In this document: positions 1 to 9,323 of the stretch, in pieces
Layout of the letters: every line of letters starts with the position of its first letter
How positions within the stretch are numbered: position 1 is the first letter of the stretch
NCBI RefSeq assembly: GCF_025836975.1
Contig: NZ_CP107548.1
Coordinates: forward strand, 3,410,001 to 3,474,000
From: Pollutimonas sp. M17
GTDB taxonomy: Bacteria > Pseudomonadota > Gammaproteobacteria > Burkholderiales > Burkholderiaceae_B
Length of the DNA stretch: 64,000 bases
Direction of reading: 5' to 3'
Made by a program: the position numbers and the translations under genes
The notes under the pieces: generated by a model
Databases searched by the model: none
Seen by the model: the letters and a program-made list of their open reading frames with translations, nothing else
What the model was told of the DNA's origin: nothing

Positions 1-147
1 CCGCCGCGCGCCGGCGGGCAGGCCCATGGCCTCGGGCTGCACCCGGGCGCGCGCACGCCGCAGGAAATCGCCCAGCGCCTTGCGCCGGGCCGACCCGGCC
101 TGTTCGGCGGAGGCCGCCATGCCAGGCTTGCTGTCTTGCATGACCAT
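1..147 (-). CDS. MmyB-like helix-turn-helix transcriptional regulator (N-terminus only)
   Basis: The gene runs off the left edge of the window, so only about the first 49 codons are visible. After a short polar leader the protein reads ALGDFLRRARARVQPEAMGL and then PAGARR. This is the characteristic opening of XRE-family regulators with a C-terminal MmyB ligand domain (consensus LGxFLRxRRxRLxPxxxGLPxGxRRR). The family usually regulates short-chain dehydrogenases or redox genes, but no target is visible here. An ATG at 147 is preceded by GAGG; a second in-frame ATG lies at 141. It starts 13 bases after the metH stop on the same strand, so read-through from metH is possible. Confidence 0.7.
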   Translation of the reverse strand, partial: MVMQDSKPGMAASAEQAGSARRKALGDFLRRARARVQPEAMGLPAGARR

Positions 148-160
148 GGCCTCGCCGTGC

Positions 161-3100
161 CTATCTTAAGGTGCTGGCCAGGCTGCGGCGCACGTCTTCT
201 TCGTCGCGGCCGCTGCGCCGCACGTAGTCCTTGACCTGGTCGTCGCCGATATTGCCCACGTTGAAATACTGGGACATGGGATGGCTGAAGTAAAAACCCG
301 ACACGCTGGATGCCGGATACATGGCATAGCCTTCGGTCAGCTGCATGCCGATCTCTTCGGCCTCCAGCACCTCGAACATCTCCTTCTTGACCACATGCTC
401 GGGACAGGCCGGGTAGCCTGGCGCGGGGCGTATGCCCTGGTACTTCTCGGCAATGATGTCCTCGTTGCTGAGCGACTCGTCGGGAACATAGCCCCACAAG
501 TCGCGGCGCACGCGCGCATGCAGGCATTCGGCAAAGCCCTCGGCCAGGCGGTCGGCGATGGACTTGAGCATGATGCTGGAATAATCGTCGTTGTCGTCCA
601 GGAAAGCCTTGTCGTGCTTCTCGATGCCCAGGCCGCCGGTCACCGCGAACATGCCGATGTAGTCGGCGATGCCCGTCTCTTTCGGCGCAATGTAGTCGGC
701 CAGGCATTTGTTGTCGACGCCTTCGCGCTTGACCGTCTGCTGGCGCACATTGCGCCAAGTGAACAGGACTTCGGATCGCGACTCGTCGCGGTAGATCTCG
801 ATGTCGTCATCGTTGACGGTATTGGCCGGGTAAAAAGCCACCACACCGCTGGCCGTCAGCCAACGGCCTTCGATGATTTTCTTCAGCATGGCCTGGCCTT
901 CGGCGTAGACCTTGCGCGCCTGCTCGCCCACGACTTTGTCGTCCAGGATGGCGGGATACTGGCCGAACAGGCTCCAGGTCTGGAAGAAGGGCGTCCAGTC
1001 CAGAAAGTGGGCGACCTCGGACAGGTCGTAGTTCTTGAATGTGCGCCGCCCAATGAACTTGGGACGCGGCGGCGTGTAGCTGGACCAGTCGATCTTGGGA
1101 CGGTCGGCGCGCGCCTGTTCCAGGCTGACCAGCGGCGTCGCCTTGCGATTGGCATGGCGGGTGCGCACCAGCTCGTATTCTTCGGCGACCTCGGCCAGGT
1201 AGGTATCGACCTGGTCCGACATCAGGTTGGTGGCCACGCCCACTGAACGGCTGGCGTCGGGAACGTAGATAACCGGGCCTTCGTAATTGGGCGCGATCTT
1301 CACGGCCGTATGCACGCGGCTGGTGGTTGCCCCGCCCACCAGCAGCGGTAGCTTGCGGCTGCGGAAATAATCGTCGCGCTGCATCTCCGATGCCACGTAG
1401 GCCATTTCCTCCAGGCTGGGCGTGATCAGCCCGGACAAACCAACGATGTCGCAGTTCTCTTCCTTGGCCTTGGCCAGGATCTCGGAACAGGGAACCATGA
1501 CGCCCATGTTCACGACTTCGAAGTTATTGCACTGCAGGACGACGGTAACGATGTTCTTGCCGATATCGTGCACATCGCCCTTGACGGTGGCGATGACGAT
1601 CTTGCCCTTGGAGCGCACGTCGCCGCCGGCGGCCTCGATCTGCCGCTTTTCCTCTTCGATGAAGGGGATGAGGTGAGCCACGGCCTGCTTCATGACCCGC
1701 GCGGATTTGACCACTTGCGGCAGGAACATCTTGCCGGCGCCGAACAGGTCGCCCACGACGTTCATGCCGTCCATCAATGGACCTTCGATGACCTGTATGG
1801 GCCGTCCGCCCGCGGCGGCGATCTTTGCGCGGACCTCTTCGGTGTCCTCGACGATGAAGGTGGTAATGCCGTGCACCAGCGCATGCGACAGACGCGCCTC
1901 GACGGGCTGCTCGCGCCAGGTCAGGTCTTCTTCCTTCTTTGCCCCCGAGCCTTTTATGGTTTCGGCCAGCTCCACCAGTCGCTCGGTGGACGTCCGCTCG
2001 TCGGCCGGATCGGTCTTGCCCAGCGGCTCGGCCCTGTCCAGCACCACGTCCTCGACCATATCAAGGACTTTCTTGTCGATGTCCTGATACACGCCCAACT
2101 GCCCGGCGTTGACGATGCCCATGGTCATGCCCTGCTGGATGGCGTAATACAGGAACACAGTGTGTATCGCCTCGCGCATGGCCTCGTTGCCGCGGAAGGA
2201 GAAGCTGACGTTGGACACGCCGCCCGACACCCGCGCGTAGGGCAGATTCTTCGTGATCCAACCCGTGGCCTCGATGAAATCGACGGCGTAATGATTATGC
2301 TCCTCGATGCCGGTGGCGATGGCGAACACATTGGGGTCGAAGATGATGTCTTCCGGCGGGAAGCCCACCTCGTCGACCAGCAGGCGGTAGGCGCGCTCGC
2401 ATATCTGCTTGCGCCGCTCCAGGTTGTCGGCCTGCCCCTGCTCGTCGAAAGCCATGACCACGGCGGCCGCGCCATACTTGCGGCACAGGCGCGCGTGCTC
2501 CAGGAAGGCGGCTTCGCCTTCCTTCATGGAAATGGAATTGACCACCGCCTTGCCCTGCACGCAGCGCAGGCCCTGCTCGATGACCTCCCATTTGGAGCTG
2601 TCTATCATGATGGGAACCCGCGCAATGTCGGGCTCTGAGGCGATCATGTTCAGGAAGCGGCGCATGCACGCCGCCGAATCCAGCATGGCCTCGTCCATGT
2701 TGATGTCGATGATCTGGGCGCCGTTCTCGACCTGCTGGCGCGCGACGGCCAGCGCCTCGTCGTATTTTTCCTCGCGTATCAGGCGCAGGAACATCTTGCT
2801 GCCCGTCACGTTGGTGCGCTCGCCCACGTTCACGTACAGCGAGTCCTCGTCTATGGTCAGCGGTTCCAGGCCCGACAGGCGGGTCTTGACCGGAATCTGC
2901 GGCACGGCGCGCACCGGCAGGCTGGCCACCTTGTCGGCAATGGCGCGGATATGGTCGGGGGTGGTCCCGCAACAACCCCCGGCCATATTGACCAGCCCGG
3001 CCTTGGCAAACTCTTCCAGCAGCGAAGAGGTATCGCCCGGCGTCTCGTCGAAGCCCGTATCCGCCATGGGGTTGGGCAGGCCGGCATTGGGGTAGACACA

Positions 3101-3934
3101 GATATAGGTGTCGCAGATCTTTGACAGCTCGGCCACATAGGGCCGCATCAAGGCCGCCCCCAATGCGCAGTTCAGCCCTATGGTGACGGGCCGCGCGTGG
3201 CGCACCGAATTCCAGAACGCCTCGACCGTCTGGCCCGACAGGATGCGGCCGGATGCGTCGGTGACGGTTCCGGAGATCATGACGGGCAGGCGCACGCCCC
3301 GCTCTTCGAAGACGGTTTCCACGGCGAAGATCGCCGCCTTGGCATTGAGCGTGTCGAAAATGGTTTCGATCAGGACGATGTCGATGCCGCCGTCCAGCAG
3401 GCCGTTCAACTGTTCGGTGTACGCGTCGCGCAGCTGCTCGAACGTGACGTTGCGCGCGGCGGGGTCGTTCACGTCCGGTGAAATGGAAGCGGTCTTGGGC
3501 TGAGGCCCCAATGCGCCCGCCACGAAGCGCGGCCGATCAGGCGTGCTGAAGGCGTCGCAGGCGCCGCGCGCCAGTTTGGCCGATTCCAGGTTCAGCTCGT
3601 AAGCCAGCTCCGGCAGGCCGTAGTCGCCCTGGGCGATGGCGGTGGCGCCGAAGGTATTGGTCTCGATGACGTCGGCGCCGGCCTCCAGGTAGCTGCGGTG
3701 TATCTCGGAAATGATGTCGGGACGGACCAGCGAGAGCAGTTCGTTATTGCCCTTCACGTCCTTGGCGTGCTCCGCGAAGCGCTGGCCGCGGAAATCCATC
3801 TCGCTTAGTTTGTATTGCTGGATCATGGTGCCCATGGCGCCGTCCAGGATCAGGATGCGTTCGGCAAGCAGGCGCGCAAACTCGGCGCCATGCGTGTAAG
3901 CGGAAAGGGGATAGGGCAAGGACGGATGGGACAC
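161..3934 (-). CDS. metH: cobalamin-dependent methionine synthase MetH
   Basis: Transfers methyl from 5-methyltetrahydrofolate to homocysteine through methylcobalamin in the cytoplasm. From a GTG at 3934 the protein is 1257 residues, the normal full length. The homocysteine domain opens with [12 protein letters not shown] and carries the zinc cysteines in GLNC (about residue 254) and GGCCGTTP (about 320). A pterin-binding domain with [12 protein letters not shown] follows. The cobalamin domain has the DxHxxG motif in GDVHDIGKN (about 787-792), and the reactivation domain ends the protein. I chose the GTG because AGG lies 8-10 bases upstream and the homology starts there; the reading frame stays open 99 codons further upstream without resemblance to MetH. 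It diverges from the B12-riboswitch-controlled btuB, which fits its need for cobalamin. Confidence 0.96.
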   Translation of the reverse strand: MSHPSLPYPLSAYTHGAEFARLLAERILILDGAMGTMIQQYKLSEMDFRGQRFAEHAKDVKGNNELLSLVRPDIISEIHRSYLEAGADVIETNTFGATAIAQGDYGLPELAYELNLESAKLARGACDAFSTPDRPRFVAGALGPQPKTASISPDVNDPAARNVTFEQLRDAYTEQLNGLLDGGIDIVLIETIFDTLNAKAAIFAVETVFEERGVRLPVMISGTVTDASGRILSGQTVEAFWNSVRHARPVTIGLNCALGAALMRPYVAELSKICDTYICVYPNAGLPNPMADTGFDETPGDTSSLLEEFAKAGLVNMAGGCCGTTPDHIRAIADKVASLPVRAVPQIPVKTRLSGLEPLTIDEDSLYVNVGERTNVTGSKMFLRLIREEKYDEALAVARQQVENGAQIIDINMDEAMLDSAACMRRFLNMIASEPDIARVPIMIDSSKWEVIEQGLRCVQGKAVVNSISMKEGEAAFLEHARLCRKYGAAAVVMAFDEQGQADNLERRKQICERAYRLLVDEVGFPPEDIIFDPNVFAIATGIEEHNHYAVDFIEATGWITKNLPYARVSGGVSNVSFSFRGNEAMREAIHTVFLYYAIQQGMTMGIVNAGQLGVYQDIDKKVLDMVEDVVLDRAEPLGKTDPADERTSTERLVELAETIKGSGAKKEEDLTWREQPVEARLSHALVHGITTFIVEDTEEVRAKIAAAGGRPIQVIEGPLMDGMNVVGDLFGAGKMFLPQVVKSARVMKQAVAHLIPFIEEEKRQIEAAGGDVRSKGKIVIATVKGDVHDIGKNIVTVVLQCNNFEVVNMGVMVPCSEILAKAKEENCDIVGLSGLITPSLEEMAYVASEMQRDDYFRSRKLPLLVGGATTSRVHTAVKIAPNYEGPVIYVPDASRSVGVATNLMSDQVDTYLAEVAEEYELVRTRHANRKATPLVSLEQARADRPKIDWSSYTPPRPKFIGRRTFKNYDLSEVAHFLDWTPFFQTWSLFGQYPAILDDKVVGEQARKVYAEGQAMLKKIIEGRWLTASGVVAFYPANTVNDDDIEIYRDESRSEVLFTWRNVRQQTVKREGVDNKCLADYIAPKETGIADYIGMFAVTGGLGIEKHDKAFLDDNDDYSSIMLKSIADRLAEGFAECLHARVRRDLWGYVPDESLSNEDIIAEKYQGIRPAPGYPACPEHVVKKEMFEVLEAEEIGMQLTEGYAMYPASSVSGFYFSHPMSQYFNVGNIGDDQVKDYVRRSGRDEEDVRRSLASTLR

Positions 3935-4045
3935 GTGGCTACCTGACAGTAAACAAGGCCTCCATTGTATCGCCCGCCGATGTTCCGCGGCCCGCCGGCG
4001 GGACGATGGGCGAGGCAAGGCCGCACTGCCGGCAGGGTCGCGGGA

Positions 4046-4074
4046 TTTCCATGGCCGGCCGCCATGATATATTT
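4046..4074 (+). promoter_or_regulatory. possible promoter for the riboswitch-btuB transcript
   Basis: TTTCCA (4046-4051) and TATATT (4068-4073) are separated by 16 bases, directly upstream of the riboswitch. Transcription would start around 4080, just before the P1 stem. The -35 match is weak, so this is only a plausible assignment. Confidence 0.35.
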
Positions 4075-4083
4075 CGTCACGAA

Positions 4084-4260
4084 AAAGGTGCTTTCGAGGC
4101 GAAAACCCGCGTCCAGCCAGACCGTGGCCATGCCTTGCGAAAGTTAAATGGGAAACAGGCGTCGCGCTTGCCTTGGCAAGAGTTCCGCGTCCAAACTGTG
4201 CTGCCCCCGCAACGGTAAGCATGCCCCGCATGCCAGCCCGACACCGGCCTTGATCACCCT
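4084..4260 (+). promoter_or_regulatory. cobalamin (AdoCbl-class) riboswitch
   Basis: The leader contains the conserved landmarks of the B12 riboswitch in order. There is an AAATGGGAAACAGG segment (4146-4159), the signature GCTGCCCCCGCAACGGTAA (4200-4218), and a B12-box-like GCCAGCCCGACACCGGCC (4232-4249). GGTG at 4087-4090 can pair with CACC at 4255-4258 to close P1. It sits about 115 bases before btuB, a classical target. Cobalamin binding would be expected to repress btuB-btuF. Confidence 0.93.
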
Positions 4261-4342
4261 TGGTTCATCTTCCGTTCTGCGTCCAGCCCGCCTGCCGTTT
4301 TCCCGGCCGGTCCGGATCGATGCGGAGATGCTTTTTCTTCCG

Positions 4343-4364
4343 ACGTGCGGGGACGCACGTTTTT
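4343..4364 (+). terminator. intrinsic terminator, probable riboswitch expression platform
   Basis: ACGTGCG (4343-4349), loop GGGA, and CGCACGT (4354-4360) form a perfect 7-bp stem followed by four further T residues. It lies between the riboswitch and the btuB start at 4376, the position expected for a transcription-termination platform. The AGGG ribosome-binding site follows at 4366-4369, outside the hairpin, so termination is more likely than direct masking of the site. Confidence 0.7.
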
Positions 4365-4375
4365 CAGGGTCCATC

Positions 4376-6274
4376 ATGCCTTTCAAATTAAACCGGCAAG
4401 CGCTTGCCGTTCTTTCCTGCTTCCTTCCTCTGGCCGCTGCGGCCCAAACCGACAATTCCGTTTCCCGGCTGGACGACATCGTCGTCACCGCCAGCCGCAC
4501 GGCGCAGCTGGAAAAAGACGTCATTGGCGACGTAACCGTCATCAAGAAGGAGGATCTTCAAAAGGAAGGCCAGAACAGCGTTGCCGAGATACTGGCCAAG
4601 CAGCCGGGCATCCAGTTCTACAGCAACGGCGGCCCGCAGACCGCCACGGGCGTCATGCTAAGGGGCAACGAGCCCCGCCATACGCTGGTCCTGATCGACG
4701 GAATCCGCGTCAACAGCATGATCACGAGCGTAACGAACTGGAATGCGATCGATCCGGCCACGATAGAACGCATCGAGGTCATACGCGGCGCGGCCAGCAG
4801 CCTGTATGGTTCGGATGCGATCGGCGGCGTCGTGAACATCATCACGAAGAAAACCGGCGAGGACCGGCCGCTGAGCGCATGGGGCAATATCGGCTACGGC
4901 AGCAACGACACATTCAAGTCCAGCGCAGGCATCTCCGGCGCCCAGGACGGATGGGACTACGCCCTATCCAGCAGCCTGGCCGAAAGCGGCGGCTTCAATG
5001 CCACGCGCCGCCCTGAAAAACCCACCGCGTTCGACATGTACAACAAGGATGACGACGGCTACACGCAGCGCTCCCTCAACGCGTCGCTGGGCTACCGCTG
5101 GCAGGCCGGCCATCATATCGGCCTGACCGCCTATAACGGCTATATGAACGGCGACTACGACGCGGGCTCCGATCCGCGCCGCGCCTATGCCATCACGCGG
5201 CAGCAAGCCTATTCCATCACCAGCACCGACGACATCACCGATGCCTGGCAGAGCGTGCTGAGGTTCGGTTATTCCAAGGAATTCGTCGATAGCCGCAGCG
5301 TCGACTCGTTCACCGGGGAGTTCGGCTCCGGCACGCTAGGCAGCCAGCAAAAATCGTACTCCTGGCAGAACAATCTGAAGTTTTCAGAGAATCAGAACGT
5401 ATCCCTGATCCTGGAGCGCCTGGAAGAGCGCCCCGGAAGCTCATCCGAATTCACCATCAATCAGCGCAACACGAATTCGGCCGGCCTGGTGTACCGCGGC
5501 GACTTCGACCGGCATCACCTTCAAGCCAGCGTGCGCAACGACAACATCTCGGGCTACGGAAACCAGGCCACGGGCGGACTGGCCTACGACCTGGACCTGA
5601 ACGACCAGTGGCGCGTGGGCGTGGCGGGCAACACGGGCTTTCGCGCCCCCAGCTTCACCGAACTGTATTCGCCGCTGAATTTCGGCTTCGTGGGCAATCC
5701 CGACCTGGCGCCCGAAAAGTCCCGGAATATCGAAGCGAGCATCCGTTACACCTCGGATACCACGCGCTTGAGCGCCGTGGCCTATCAGAACAAGGTCAGG
5801 CAGCTGATCGACGGCTATGTCTGCTTTCTGGACTGCGGCGGCTTCAACGGAAGCTATCATGCCGAGAATGTGGACTCGGCCACCTTGCGCGGGCTGAGCC
5901 TGGAAGCGGAGCAGGATATCGGGCGCACGACGCTGCGCGCCGGCGCGGATTTTCTGAATCCACGCAACGACAAGACGGGCGATCAGTTGCGCTGGCGCGC
6001 CAGGCAGGTGTACCGCCTGAGCGTGGATCACCGCTTCGACGCGCTGCGCGTAGGCGCCGAGTATCAGTTCACGGGCAAGCGCTACAACGATGCGGACAAC
6101 AAGGTATCCATAGGTGGCTACGGCTTGTACAACCTGACGGCGGCCTACGATTTCAGCAAGCATGCCGGAGTGCAGGTGCGCTGGAACAACCTTTTCAACA
6201 AGGATTACACCAATGTCCATGGATACAACATGCCCGGCTCGAACGTATTCGTGAACTTCTCGTTCCGGATGTAG
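4376..6274 (+). CDS. btuB: outer-membrane TonB-dependent cobalamin receptor BtuB
   Basis: Imports vitamin B12 across the outer membrane using TonB energy. The 632-residue protein starts with a signal peptide (MPFKLNRQALAVLSC, cleaved near AAAAQ). A TonB box, DDIVVTAS, follows. The plug domain includes VLIDGIRVNS and IERIEVIRGAASSLYGSDAI, the typical TonB-receptor plug signature. A 22-strand-type barrel ends in a terminal aromatic/hydrophobic strand (NVFVNFSFRM). The length is close to E. coli BtuB (614). The ATG at 4376 is preceded by AGGG and follows the riboswitch terminator; a longer open frame upstream crosses the riboswitch and is not translated in my view. btuF follows after 5 bases. 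Confidence 0.92.
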   Translation: MPFKLNRQALAVLSCFLPLAAAAQTDNSVSRLDDIVVTASRTAQLEKDVIGDVTVIKKEDLQKEGQNSVAEILAKQPGIQFYSNGGPQTATGVMLRGNEPRHTLVLIDGIRVNSMITSVTNWNAIDPATIERIEVIRGAASSLYGSDAIGGVVNIITKKTGEDRPLSAWGNIGYGSNDTFKSSAGISGAQDGWDYALSSSLAESGGFNATRRPEKPTAFDMYNKDDDGYTQRSLNASLGYRWQAGHHIGLTAYNGYMNGDYDAGSDPRRAYAITRQQAYSITSTDDITDAWQSVLRFGYSKEFVDSRSVDSFTGEFGSGTLGSQQKSYSWQNNLKFSENQNVSLILERLEERPGSSSEFTINQRNTNSAGLVYRGDFDRHHLQASVRNDNISGYGNQATGGLAYDLDLNDQWRVGVAGNTGFRAPSFTELYSPLNFGFVGNPDLAPEKSRNIEASIRYTSDTTRLSAVAYQNKVRQLIDGYVCFLDCGGFNGSYHAENVDSATLRGLSLEAEQDIGRTTLRAGADFLNPRNDKTGDQLRWRARQVYRLSVDHRFDALRVGAEYQFTGKRYNDADNKVSIGGYGLYNLTAAYDFSKHAGVQVRWNNLFNKDYTNVHGYNMPGSNVFVNFSFRM

Positions 6275-6279
6275 GACGC

Positions 6280-7173
6280 ATGAAGCCCGGCATGCGCGCA
6301 CGAACCGTCGCGGCACGCCTTGCCGCGTACTGTTTCACGGCAGGCGCCTGTGCGATGCTTCCGCCATCCGCGCAGGGCCACACGGATGCGGCCGGGGCGG
6401 CGCAGGCTCGGGCCGCCCGCGCCATCACCCTGGCGCCGCATATCACCGAACTGGTCTTCGCCGCGGGCGCGGGGGAGCGCATCGTCGGCACCGTCTCCAG
6501 CAGCGATTTTCCGCCCAAGGCAAAAAGCATTCCCCGCATCGGCGACGGAATCAATGTAAACGTGGAAAAGACGCTGGCGCTGCGTCCCGATGTCGTCATC
6601 GCCTGGCTGCCGTCGGGCGCGGCTCAGACCCTGGCTCCGTCGCTGTCGCGCCTGGGCCTGCCGCTGCTTTACTCCCGGCCCCAGGCGCTGGATGACATCC
6701 CCGGCCAGGTCCGGCGGTTCGGACAGCTGTTCTCCACCGAGGCCGCCGCCCTTCCCGCCGCCAAGGCGTTGGAAGAACGCATCGCGTCCCTGCGCGCCGG
6801 GCACGCCGGGGCCAGGACGGTGTCGGTCTTTATCGAGGTCGGAGCATCGCCCTTGTACACGATAGGCGCGGATCCCTTGCTCAACGATGCGCTGCAAAGC
6901 TGCGCCGGCGTGAACATCTATGCCGATACCGCCATTGCCGCACCCCAGATCAGTGCGGAAAGCGTCCTGGTCAAGCAGCCGCAGGTCGTCATTGCACCGG
7001 CATCCGGCAGCACACGCGTGGACGAAGTGCGCGAACGCTGGGCCGCCCTGGGTCTTCCGGCCGCCCTGAAGGGCCATGTCTACGGGATAGACCCGGATGC
7101 CTTCTTCCGCCCGGGACCGCGCCTCGTGGACGCGGCGCAAGAACTCTGCAGCTATCTGGACATGGCCCGATAG
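6280..7173 (+). CDS. btuF: periplasmic cobalamin-binding protein BtuF-like
   Basis: A 297-residue ABC-transporter substrate-binding protein of the BtuF/FhuD class. A cleavable signal peptide (hydrophobic stretch about residues 8-27) is followed by AITLAPHITELVFAAGAG, the usual start of the mature fold, then VGTVSSSDFPP and the helix-capping RPDVVIAW. The rigid two-lobe class III fold is inferred from family. It lies five bases downstream of btuB and shares the riboswitch transcript, so cobalamin is the likely ligand. No permease (btuC) or ATPase (btuD) follows; they must be elsewhere. A start at the Met 4 codons later is also possible. Confidence 0.85.
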   Translation: MKPGMRARTVAARLAAYCFTAGACAMLPPSAQGHTDAAGAAQARAARAITLAPHITELVFAAGAGERIVGTVSSSDFPPKAKSIPRIGDGINVNVEKTLALRPDVVIAWLPSGAAQTLAPSLSRLGLPLLYSRPQALDDIPGQVRRFGQLFSTEAAALPAAKALEERIASLRAGHAGARTVSVFIEVGASPLYTIGADPLLNDALQSCAGVNIYADTAIAAPQISAESVLVKQPQVVIAPASGSTRVDEVRERWAALGLPAALKGHVYGIDPDAFFRPGPRLVDAAQELCSYLDMAR

Positions 7174-7342
7174 CCCCCTGGATCTCCTTTTTTTGCCTGA
7201 TTCGTCCCTGGATTATGAAAGCGAAGTTTTCAAAAAACCCATTATTTGTAAAAAAATACGCTTCATGTAACAATCCATCACCCTGTGCGGAAGGATAATC
7301 GGCCGCTTGGCTGATCGGTTCAACGTTAAGCAGAGAAGAATA

Positions 7343-8686
7343 ATGAAAACACTCTTGATTACCGGCTTGCTGGCGGTTGTTCTGAGCGGCTGCGCGGTGC
7401 CCCAGGCCACCCGGAACTACACGGCGGATCTGTATGCCGGCAACGTCCCCGGCGCCACCGAGAACGCCATCCAGCAATCCGATGAAAAAGACGGTGCGCC
7501 GCGCAACCTGCTCTGGGCCCTGGAAGCTGGAACCTTGCTGCGGCACAACGGCCTGTTCGAGCGGTCGACCAAGATGCTCGATGGCGCGGAAGTGCTCATG
7601 AAAGAGGACGACACGCGCAACCTGGCGGCCAGCGGCGCCAATCAGGGCCTGGCCGTGCTGGTCAACGACAACGTCATGCCCTACAGCCCCGCCGTGTACG
7701 ACACGGTCATGCTGAACACCTACAAGGCGTTGAACTTCTGGCAGCAGGGGGACTATGACAATGCGCGGGTGGAATGGAACCGCACGGACGACAGGCAACG
7801 GCGCGCCGCGGAGCATTTCGAAAGCGAAATCGACAAGCAGCGCGATGAGATCAAAAAGGAACAGAACGCCGATCTGGTCGAGCGCAGCGTTTCCGACTCG
7901 AGCGGCGCGCTCAAGGCCGCCGGAGTCGACATCGAGCACTGGGCTCCCTATACGGGCTATGTCAATCCCGCGTCCCTGTATCTGCACGGCCTGTACTTTC
8001 TGCTGAACGGCGAGAACAAGGCCGACTACGACAAGGCGCGAGAGAGCCTGAAGCGCGCCTTCGCCCTGACCAAGAACAGCCAGGTCAAGGCCGACATGGA
8101 CGCGACCAAGCGGCCCAAGAAGCTCAAGCCGTCCATATGGATCATTTTCGAGAACGGCCTGGCCGCCCGCAAGGAAGAACGCCGGATCGACCTGCCGCTG
8201 TTCCTGGTCAGCGGCAACGTCAGCTATACCGGCATTGCCCTGCCTGTCATGGGCGACGGCCAGTCGGCCTATCCCTATGTGGCGGTGGGCCGCCAGCAGA
8301 GCCAGCTGCTTGCCGATATGGACACCATCATACGCGGTGAATTCAAGACCAAGTTCAGCGGCATCCTGATCCGGGAAATCATACGCGCCACGGCCAAGAC
8401 GGTCGTGCAGAAGCAGTTGAACGATTCCAATCCCTGGCTGGGACTGGCCGCGGCCATTGCGCAGGCCGCCACCACGCAGGCCGACCTGCGCGGCTGGATG
8501 AGCCTGCCGCAGAACTTCCAGTTGCTGAATGTCCCCTACCCCGCCGATCAGCAGCTCGTCCTGAGCTTTCCCGGCGGCAGCGACGTCACCGTGGATCTGC
8601 CCGAGAAAAAACAGCCCATCGTCATCTATGTGCGCGCGCTGAATCCGGCAAGCCAGCCCAGCATCCACATGCTGGCCTCCAAATAA
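7343..8686 (+). CDS. COG3014-type putative lipoprotein
   Basis: A 447-residue exported lipoprotein. The signal is MKTLLITGLLAVVLSGC with a clean lipobox (LSGC). The body contains tetratricopeptide-like helical segments (for example LNFWQQGDYDNARVEWNRT and YDKARESLKRAFALTKNSQ), then a beta-rich C-terminal half. The family has no assigned biochemical function that I know; members are typically encoded beside LpoB and CsgG-like proteins, as here. It opens a three-gene operon and is followed after 22 bases by the LpoB-like gene. The upstream 150 bases are AT-rich and probably hold the promoter. The ATG at 7343 is chosen because the lipoprotein signal starts there. Confidence 0.7.
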   Translation: MKTLLITGLLAVVLSGCAVPQATRNYTADLYAGNVPGATENAIQQSDEKDGAPRNLLWALEAGTLLRHNGLFERSTKMLDGAEVLMKEDDTRNLAASGANQGLAVLVNDNVMPYSPAVYDTVMLNTYKALNFWQQGDYDNARVEWNRTDDRQRRAAEHFESEIDKQRDEIKKEQNADLVERSVSDSSGALKAAGVDIEHWAPYTGYVNPASLYLHGLYFLLNGENKADYDKARESLKRAFALTKNSQVKADMDATKRPKKLKPSIWIIFENGLAARKEERRIDLPLFLVSGNVSYTGIALPVMGDGQSAYPYVAVGRQQSQLLADMDTIIRGEFKTKFSGILIREIIRATAKTVVQKQLNDSNPWLGLAAAIAQAATTQADLRGWMSLPQNFQLLNVPYPADQQLVLSFPGGSDVTVDLPEKKQPIVIYVRALNPASQPSIHMLASK

Positions 8687-8708
8687 TCCGTCATCAGCGA
8701 GAACCATC

Positions 8709-9323
8709 GTGAATACCAAGCTCCTGCTCTCCAGTCTGGCCGTGACCCTGGCGCTTACCGGCTGCGCCACCACCACCCATTATGTCGACCAGAAGAACGA
8801 CACGGTCGCCGTCATGGGCCTGGACTACAAAGACTTCGAAAGCGCCGCCAGTGAAATGGTCAACCAGATGCTGGCATCGCCCCTGATGGTCCACCCCAAG
8901 GCATCGCAGGGTGGGCGCTACGTCATGGCCGTGTCCAATATCGTCAACGACACCACGCAGCGCATCGACACCGACCAGCTCACCAAGAAAATCCGCATCA
9001 GCCTGCTGAACTCGGGCCGCTTCATCGTGACCACGGCCATAGGCATAAACGGCGCCGAAGACGACATGACGCGCAAATCGCGCCAACTGCGCAATTCGAA
9101 GATGGTCAACCAGAAAACCGTGAAAAAGGACGGCCGCGTGATCGCGCCCGACTATTCGCTGTCCGGGAAGATCATCCAGCGCGTGAACCGCGTGAACAGC
9201 CGCACCCAGCAGGTCGATTACTACTTCCAGCTGACCATGACCAATCTGGACGATGGCCTGGCCTACTGGGAAGGCGAATACCCCATCGTCAAGCGCGGCG
9301 ACAACCGGACGGTGACCTGGTAA
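8709..9323 (+). CDS. lpoB: LpoB-like outer-membrane lipoprotein (penicillin-binding-protein activator family)
   Basis: A 204-residue lipoprotein with signal MNTKLLLSSLAVTLALTGC and lipobox LTGC. The mature part matches the LpoB/YcfM family: NDTVAVMGLDYKDFESAASE, VSNIVNDTTQRIDTDQLTKK, a KIRISLLNSGRF segment, and a closing strand with GLAYWEGEYPIVKRG. LpoB in E. coli reaches through peptidoglycan to stimulate PBP1b; the same role here is inferred from family only. The start is GTG at 8709 with GAGAA upstream. The stop overlaps the next start as TAATG, indicating translational coupling. Confidence 0.82.
   Translation: MNTKLLLSSLAVTLALTGCATTTHYVDQKNDTVAVMGLDYKDFESAASEMVNQMLASPLMVHPKASQGGRYVMAVSNIVNDTTQRIDTDQLTKKIRISLLNSGRFIVTTAIGINGAEDDMTRKSRQLRNSKMVNQKTVKKDGRVIAPDYSLSGKIIQRVNRVNSRTQQVDYYFQLTMTNLDDGLAYWEGEYPIVKRGDNRTVTW

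Noticed and set aside
4148-4375. Upstream extension of btuB to an ATG at 4148
   Set aside because: It would translate the cobalamin riboswitch and terminator; the signal peptide and ribosome site place the start at 4376.
6989-8776. Long minus-strand open frame across btuF and the COG3014-type lipoprotein
   Set aside because: Crosses two well-supported genes antisense and shows no domain.
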